This document shows, piece after piece, positions 22,949 through 27,277 of a stretch of DNA of 27,277 nt. Made by a program: the position numbers and the translations under genes. The notes below the pieces were generated by a model. It saw only the letters and a program-made list of their open reading frames with translations. It did no database searches and had not been told where the DNA came from. Origin of the DNA: JBOFSQ01 sp051651625 (GTDB lineage Bacteria; Planctomycetota; Planctomycetia; Pirellulales; Thermoguttaceae); contig JBOFSQ010000003.1 in the NCBI GenBank assembly GCA_051651625.1, positions 1 to 27,277 on the forward strand, given 5' to 3'. Each line of letters begins with the position of its first letter. The first letter of the stretch is position 1.

Positions 22949-24160
22949 ATGAAAAGTCCTGTTACCCGCTCAGATATTCCGCGTGTTGCTCTGCTTCTTG
23001 AAACGTCGCGTGAAGTAGGACGTGGCTTGCTTCGTGGCATTGACCATTATATCCGACGACACGGTCCATGGGCCGTTCACGTTTGGCCTGGCGACCTGCT
23101 TCAGCACCTTCCCGACATGAAAGTGTGGGGCGGAACGGGGATAATTGGACGCGTCATGTATCCCGAAGTCGAGCACGCAGTTCTGAAGAGTGGTCTACCA
23201 TTCGTTGCGGTGGATTTGTTCGAAGAACAGAAGGGTAAACAAGGCCCTTTTCACAATGCGTCGGAGGTCTATGTTGATACAGTACAGGTTGGTCGGATGG
23301 GTGCGGAACATTTGCTTGAATACGGTTTCGTTCATTTCGCGTTTGTCGGCGAAGTAAACAATGTCAGTTGGTCCCGCTTTAGAGAAATAGGTTTTCGAGA
23401 CAGAATCTTGGCGGAGCGAAAAGATGTCTCGTGTTATCCCACACCTCCCAAATCGTCTCGAAATTGGGGAAGAGAACTGCATCGACTTGGTAACTGGCTT
23501 GAGGCTCTTCCGAAACCGGTCGGTGTGATGGCAGCAATGGACATTCGCGGGCGGCAGGTAATTGAAGCCTGTTTCCATTCTGGACTGGCTGTGCCAGACG
23601 AGGTTGCCGTGCTCGGATGTGATAACGATCAACTCATTTGTTCTTTGTCCGACCCGCCAATGTCAAGTATTGCGCTCGGTGTTGAGGAAGGCGGATTTCA
23701 GGCCGCTGCGATTTTGGACAAACTAATGCGGTGGTGCAGCGAAAACCCAAATCGGACATTGCGAAAGTCACCTGTGTATCGACTTCCAATCGCCCCACTT
23801 CATGTCGTTCGACGCCGTTCTACGCACTTTCGCGCAGTGACAGATTCACTTGTCGCTGATGCACTCGAATTTATCGAAATACATGGGAACAGTCCGGTCA
23901 CGGTGACACAAGTGGCAGATCGCTTGGACATTTCTCGCCGGACGCTAGAAATGCGATTCAAGACTGTCCTCGGTCATTCCGTACTTGAAGAGATAAATCG
24001 TGTTCGTTTGGCGAATATCCGTTCATTTCTCTCCGAAACAACAATGCCGATCAGAGAAATTGCCGAGATATGCGGTTTTGTCTCCGAATCGTATCTCTAT
24101 CGTTTCTTTCTCCGAGAAACAGGACAAACAATGAATCAGTTTCGCAAGAAGAAACATTGA
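22949..24160 (+). CDS. XylR-type transcriptional regulator (LacI-like sensor, AraC HTH)
   Basis: The 403-residue start at 22949 (MKSPVTRSDIPRVALLLETS) has GGAG five bases upstream. The frame extends to 22733, but that would run through the promoters and operator; an ATG at 22934 lacks a ribosome binding site. Residues about 10-280 have the periplasmic-binding/LacI sensor pattern of XylR (RVALLLETSREVGRGLLRGI, HFAFVGE, GVMAAMDIRGRQVIEAC, VAVLGCDND). Residues about 300-400 are an AraC-family double helix-turn-helix: VTQVADRLDISRRTLEMRFK, then MPIREIAEICGFVSESYLYR. E. coli XylR (about 390 residues) binds xylose and activates xylose genes. Here the divergent target is the glycosidase operon, so the ligand is probably a sugar released by those enzymes. 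It is followed at once by repeat copy 2. Confidence 0.93.
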   Translation: MKSPVTRSDIPRVALLLETSREVGRGLLRGIDHYIRRHGPWAVHVWPGDLLQHLPDMKVWGGTGIIGRVMYPEVEHAVLKSGLPFVAVDLFEEQKGKQGPFHNASEVYVDTVQVGRMGAEHLLEYGFVHFAFVGEVNNVSWSRFREIGFRDRILAERKDVSCYPTPPKSSRNWGRELHRLGNWLEALPKPVGVMAAMDIRGRQVIEACFHSGLAVPDEVAVLGCDNDQLICSLSDPPMSSIALGVEEGGFQAAAILDKLMRWCSENPNRTLRKSPVYRLPIAPLHVVRRRSTHFRAVTDSLVADALEFIEIHGNSPVTVTQVADRLDISRRTLEMRFKTVLGHSVLEEINRVRLANIRSFLSETTMPIREIAEICGFVSESYLYRFFLRETGQTMNQFRKKKH

Positions 24161-24163
24161 TTG

Positions 24164-24256
24164 TGGAGTAGCCCCGAACGGGGCGGATTATAGGCTTCGC
24201 CCGCCGTCTGGCCACTACCATTTTGGTCGGGGAAATTTAAACCGTCTTGAGTATAT
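24164..24256. repeat. Dispersed hairpin-bearing repeat, copy 2
   Basis: This begins just after the regulator stop. It opens with a hairpin (GCCCCG, AA, CGGGGC), then has TATAGGCTTCGCCC, TGGCCACTACC, TTTTGGTCGGGGAAATT and AAACCGTCTTGAGTA. It shares most of its sequence and the order of parts with copy 1 at 12720-12832. A fragment of the same start, TTAGCCCCGAA, recurs at 26859-26869 after fumC. Confidence 0.75.
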
Positions 24257-24294
24257 CAGTCCGTGCCTTTTCATTTTTTGATGGTAAATTGCCA

Positions 24295-24323
24295 TTGAGG
24301 TATCAAGTGAGAGAGTGTACAAT
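24295..24323 (+). promoter_or_regulatory. Sigma70-like promoter for aroB-fumC
   Basis: TTGAGG (24295-24300) and TACAAT (24318-24323) have the ideal 17-base spacing. The leader to the aroB ATG at 24380 would be about 50 bases. No strong Shine-Dalgarno sequence precedes aroB. Confidence 0.6.
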
Positions 24324-24379
24324 TCTAGTATAGGTGGCTGCGTAGCTTCTTCATTTTTCATTCTCACTTTGACAAAACC

Positions 24380-25462
24380 ATGAAAACCGTGTTGCTCAAT
24401 CTAGGTCAGCGTTCATACGACATTTGCATTGCGGCGGAGAGTCTTGGTGCGGTGGCGGAGGCGGTTGGTGGTTGTCACTCGCGGTGCTTCGTTTTGACGG
24501 AGACAAATGTTGCGGCGTGCGGTTATCCGCAGCGAGTCGTGAACTCGCTCGAAGCAGCGGGACGAGAGGTTGTGCTCCTTACGGTTCCGGCGGGTGAGGA
24601 GTCGAAGTCGATTGCTGTTGCGACCGAGATTTGGGAGTCGCTTTTGATACACCACGCGGACCGCAAGTCGATCTTGATCGCCGTCGGTGGTGGCGTCGTC
24701 GGCGATCTGGGCGGGTTTGTCGCCGCAACGTTCGCACGCGGAATCGACTTCTTTCAAGTCCCAACGACTCTGCTTGCCCAAGTCGATAGCTCGGTCGGCG
24801 GAAAAGTTGCGATCAACCTCGCGCAGAGCAAGAACAGCGTCGGCGCGTTCTATCAGCCGTGCGGCGTTGCGATTGATCCGCAAGTTCTTCACACACTTTC
24901 AGAGAACGACTTTGCAAGCGGAGTCGGCGAAGTTGCCAAGTACGCTCTTGCACTCGACGCATCACTCTACCGTTTTCTAAACGAAAACGCCACCGCGTTT
25001 CTCGCCCGTGACTCCGAAACGCTCGAAGAAGTAATCGCACGGTGCTGCCAAATCAAGGCGGAAATCGTAATGCAAGACGAACGCGAAACCGGAAGTCGCC
25101 GCGTTCTCCTCAACTACGGACACACGTTTGCCCACGCCTTTGAAGTGCTTTCGCACTACAAAATCGCGCACGGTCACGCCGTATCTATCGGGATGGCGTG
25201 CGCCGTTCGCTTGGCAGAACGACTCGGAATTGTCGATGCCGACATGGTGCGAACTCACGACGATTTTCTAAAATGTCTCGCACTCCCGCGACACGTTCCG
25301 CAAACAATGTCGCAAGTGATGTCGCCTGAAGCGGTCGTCGATGCGATGCGTCACGACAAGAAGACCGAGCACGACCGGTTGCGACTCGTCGTGCCAACCG
25401 AGATCGGCGCGTGCCGTCTCGTCGAAGATGTTGATTCTGAAACTATTCGCAGTATCTTATGA
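24380..25462 (+). CDS. aroB: 3-dehydroquinate synthase
   Basis: The enzyme converts DAHP to 3-dehydroquinate using NAD+ and a divalent metal (second step of the shikimate pathway, cytoplasmic). At 360 residues it is full length. The NAD-binding block IAVGGGVVGDLGGFVAATFARG (about 98-119) is intact, followed by QVPTTLLAQVDSSVGGKVAINL. Metal ligands are the Glu in SGVGEVAKYAL (about 186) and the His residues in LNYGHTFAHAFE and in HGHAVSIGM. The ligand set of the family is therefore complete. It overlaps fumC by ATGA, so the two are translationally coupled. A good promoter lies upstream. Confidence 0.97.
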   Translation: MKTVLLNLGQRSYDICIAAESLGAVAEAVGGCHSRCFVLTETNVAACGYPQRVVNSLEAAGREVVLLTVPAGEESKSIAVATEIWESLLIHHADRKSILIAVGGGVVGDLGGFVAATFARGIDFFQVPTTLLAQVDSSVGGKVAINLAQSKNSVGAFYQPCGVAIDPQVLHTLSENDFASGVGEVAKYALALDASLYRFLNENATAFLARDSETLEEVIARCCQIKAEIVMQDERETGSRRVLLNYGHTFAHAFEVLSHYKIAHGHAVSIGMACAVRLAERLGIVDADMVRTHDDFLKCLALPRHVPQTMSQVMSPEAVVDAMRHDKKTEHDRLRLVVPTEIGACRLVEDVDSETIRSIL

Positions 25463-26844
25463 AACCGAAAGCAGCTCATTCACCGCGCACCTACTACGGG
25501 CAACAAACAAAACTCGCCATCGAAAACTTTCCGATTTCTGGCGAGACGATTCCGCGTGAACTGATTCACTCGCTTGGGCTGGTGAAGTGGGCGGCGGCGA
25601 TGGCCAATTACGAACTTGGTCGCTTTCGACGCGGCGTTGCACGTCCGCTCACCGACGAGCAAGTCGCCGCACTATTGACGGCGGCACGCGATGTCGCCGA
25701 GGGCGATCTCGACGATCAATTTCCCGTCGATCTCTTCCAGACCGGCAGCGGAACGTCGTCGAATATGAACGCCAACGAAGTAATCGCGTCGCGTGCAAAC
25801 GAACTTCAGCCGAGCGACACGCCGATTCATCCCAACGATCATGTTAACTGCGGCCAGAGTACGAACGACATTTTTCCTACGGCTATTCACGTTGCGACGG
25901 CGGTTGCGATCCAGCATCAACTCGTTCCGGTTCTCACCCGCGCGAGCAAAACGCTTCAGCGCAAGGCGACGGACTGGTGCAACGTCATAAAGATCGGACG
26001 CACGCATTTGACGGACGCGACCCCAATGACACTTGGTCAAGAGGTGAGTGGTTGGGCACGCCAGTTTGAGCTTGCCGCGATACGCGCGGCGGAAGCGGTG
26101 TGGTCGCTGCTTGAACTTCCCGTCGGCGGCACGGCGGTCGGCACGGGGATCAACACGCATCGTGACTTCGCGTCGCGTGTCTGTCACGTTTTAGCTTCCG
26201 AGACTGGCATTCCGTTTGTCGAAGCAACGAATCACTTCGAGGCAAATTCACAGCGCGACTCGCTAGTTGCGTGTCACGCGACGCTCAAAGTTGTGGCGAC
26301 TTCGCTCTTCAGCGTCGCCAACAACATTCGGCTGCTCTCATCAGGGCCGCGGTGCGGATTCTACGAAATCTCGCTCAGCGAGCTTCAAGCGGGAAGCTCG
26401 ATTATGCCGGGGAAAGTAAATCCGGTGTTGTGTGAGAGTGCGATGCAAGTCGCTGCGTGCGTAATCGGAAACGATCAGACAATAACTCTATGTGGCGCGA
26501 GCGGCGGACAGTTTCAGCTCAACATTATGATGCCGCTGATGGCGAGTACCATTTTGGAGAGTGTGCGTCTGCTAACGTCAATGGTTAACCTCTTCGACGA
26601 ACGTTGCCTCGCAACGATGGAGGCGAACGAAGAAGTCTGTCGTGCAGCGGTCGAGCGAAGTCTTTCGCTGGCGACGCCGCTCAACGCGGTGATCGGTTAC
26701 GAAGCGGCGGCGGCACTGGTCAAGGAAGCGTTCAAGACGGGCAAGACAATCCGCGAACTGGCCCACGAAAAACAGATTCTCCCGCCCGATGAGCTTGATC
26801 GTATTCTCGACCCACATCGCATGACGACGCCCGACGCGGTTTGA
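25459..26844 (+). CDS. fumC: Class II fumarate hydratase
   Basis: The enzyme catalyses the reversible hydration of fumarate to malate in the TCA cycle, as an iron-independent homotetramer. The 461-residue length is typical. Conserved regions are intact: LFQTGSGTSSNMNANEVIASRA (about 92-113), the B-site/active region DHVNCGQSTNDIFPT, KIGRTHLTDATPMTLGQE, and the superfamily signature GSSIMPGKVNPV around 313-324 with its mobile catalytic Ser loop. It differs from aspartase by the usual fumarase spacing and by the TPMTLGQE context, though the distinction is by eye. The ATG overlaps the aroB stop (ATGA). An aroB-fumC pairing is unusual for central metabolism. Downstream is a convergent 16S rRNA gene. 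Confidence 0.93.
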   Translation: MKPKAAHSPRTYYGQQTKLAIENFPISGETIPRELIHSLGLVKWAAAMANYELGRFRRGVARPLTDEQVAALLTAARDVAEGDLDDQFPVDLFQTGSGTSSNMNANEVIASRANELQPSDTPIHPNDHVNCGQSTNDIFPTAIHVATAVAIQHQLVPVLTRASKTLQRKATDWCNVIKIGRTHLTDATPMTLGQEVSGWARQFELAAIRAAEAVWSLLELPVGGTAVGTGINTHRDFASRVCHVLASETGIPFVEATNHFEANSQRDSLVACHATLKVVATSLFSVANNIRLLSSGPRCGFYEISLSELQAGSSIMPGKVNPVLCESAMQVAACVIGNDQTITLCGASGGQFQLNIMMPLMASTILESVRLLTSMVNLFDERCLATMEANEEVCRAAVERSLSLATPLNAVIGYEAAAALVKEAFKTGKTIRELAHEKQILPPDELDRILDPHRMTTPDAV

Positions 26845-26849
26845 TTTGG

Positions 26850-26893
26850 AACACTGGGTTAGCCCCGAATGCTGTTGCAGTTCAAACAGTGTT
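26850..26893 (+). repeat. Hairpin with degraded repeat fragment after fumC
   Basis: AACACTG (26850-26856) pairs with CAGTGTT (26887-26893). The loop contains TTAGCCCCGAA, the opening words of repeat copy 2. It looks like a truncated copy of the dispersed repeat. Confidence 0.35.
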
Positions 26894-26906
26894 GTGGCAC
26901 ATCGAC

Positions 26907-26946
26907 AAAAAAAGCCTGCCCATCGGTTAAGACAGGCAGGCTTTTG
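26907..26946 (-). terminator. Intrinsic terminator of the 16S rRNA transcript
   Basis: The stem GCCTGCC (26914-26920) pairs with GGCAGGC (26935-26941). Read on the minus strand the stem is followed by seven T residues (complement of 26907-26913), a classical intrinsic terminator about 95 bases after the 16S 3' end. On the plus strand only four T follow, so it may also weakly terminate fumC. Confidence 0.8.
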
Positions 26947-27029
26947 ATTACAAAAGGCGTGGTGCTTGCAAGTGGTACGACAAGAAATCAGCTCCACGAT
27001 TTCTTACCCAACATTGCTGTTGAGATAAA

Positions 27030-27277
<248 letters not shown>

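Overview
The window looks like a chromosomal segment of a planctomycete, probably near the Pirellulales/Thermoguttaceae. The evidence is a DUF1559 prepilin-like protein with a small lipoprotein, an L9 with a basic N-terminal extension, a P-loop variant of PurA, a XylR-type regulator beside a xylanase-like operon, and a 16S rRNA gene with its own terminator and no 23S gene within the visible ~190 bases downstream. The lineage is inferred from gene families only; no database was searched.

Left part (1-4753): the 3' portion of a very large RHS/YD-repeat gene whose start lies outside the window. It ends in an RHS core followed by an unrecognised, A+T-richer C-terminal tip with a hydrophobic stretch and a Cys-rich end. 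A small membrane protein gene (possible immunity partner) follows, then about 370 bases of coding-like remnants interrupted by stops. This resembles the tip/immunity graveyard often seen behind polymorphic toxin genes.

Housekeeping part (4754-12718): rplI, hemA, mnmG (minus), an unknown 234-aa protein (minus), a minus-strand group panD - hidden 57-aa ORF - pseudopilin-like protein, and purA (plus) behind a strong promoter and a long leader hairpin. The gaps are filled with palindromic repeats: GCCCC/GGGGC hairpins before hemA, a three-tier inverted repeat of about 230 bases after hemA, and a CACGGAGACAC hairpin upstream of mnmG.

Carbohydrate locus (12840-24160): seven closely spaced minus-strand genes run DUF1559 pilin-like protein, lipoprotein, GH5-like glycosidase, tandem double-GH5-like glycosidase, DUF4380-like protein, MFS sugar porter, URO-D-family protein. 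A divergent XylR-type regulator (LacI-like sensor plus AraC HTH) faces them. The roughly 150-base divergent region carries two overlapping, opposed sigma70-like promoters and two TTGCGCAA palindromes spaced 22 bp apart. The layout suggests that the regulator activates the operon and represses itself. The genes would work together by capturing and hydrolysing a plant polysaccharide (xylan-like is the best guess), importing the sugar, and possibly processing a modified product through the URO-D protein.

Right part (24380-27277): aroB and fumC overlap by ATGA behind a good promoter. The partial 16S rRNA gene on the minus strand converges on them, with a bidirectional-looking hairpin whose longer T-run serves the 16S transcript. 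Two copies of a ~100-base hairpin-bearing repeat sit immediately after the stop codons of purA and of the xylR-like gene.
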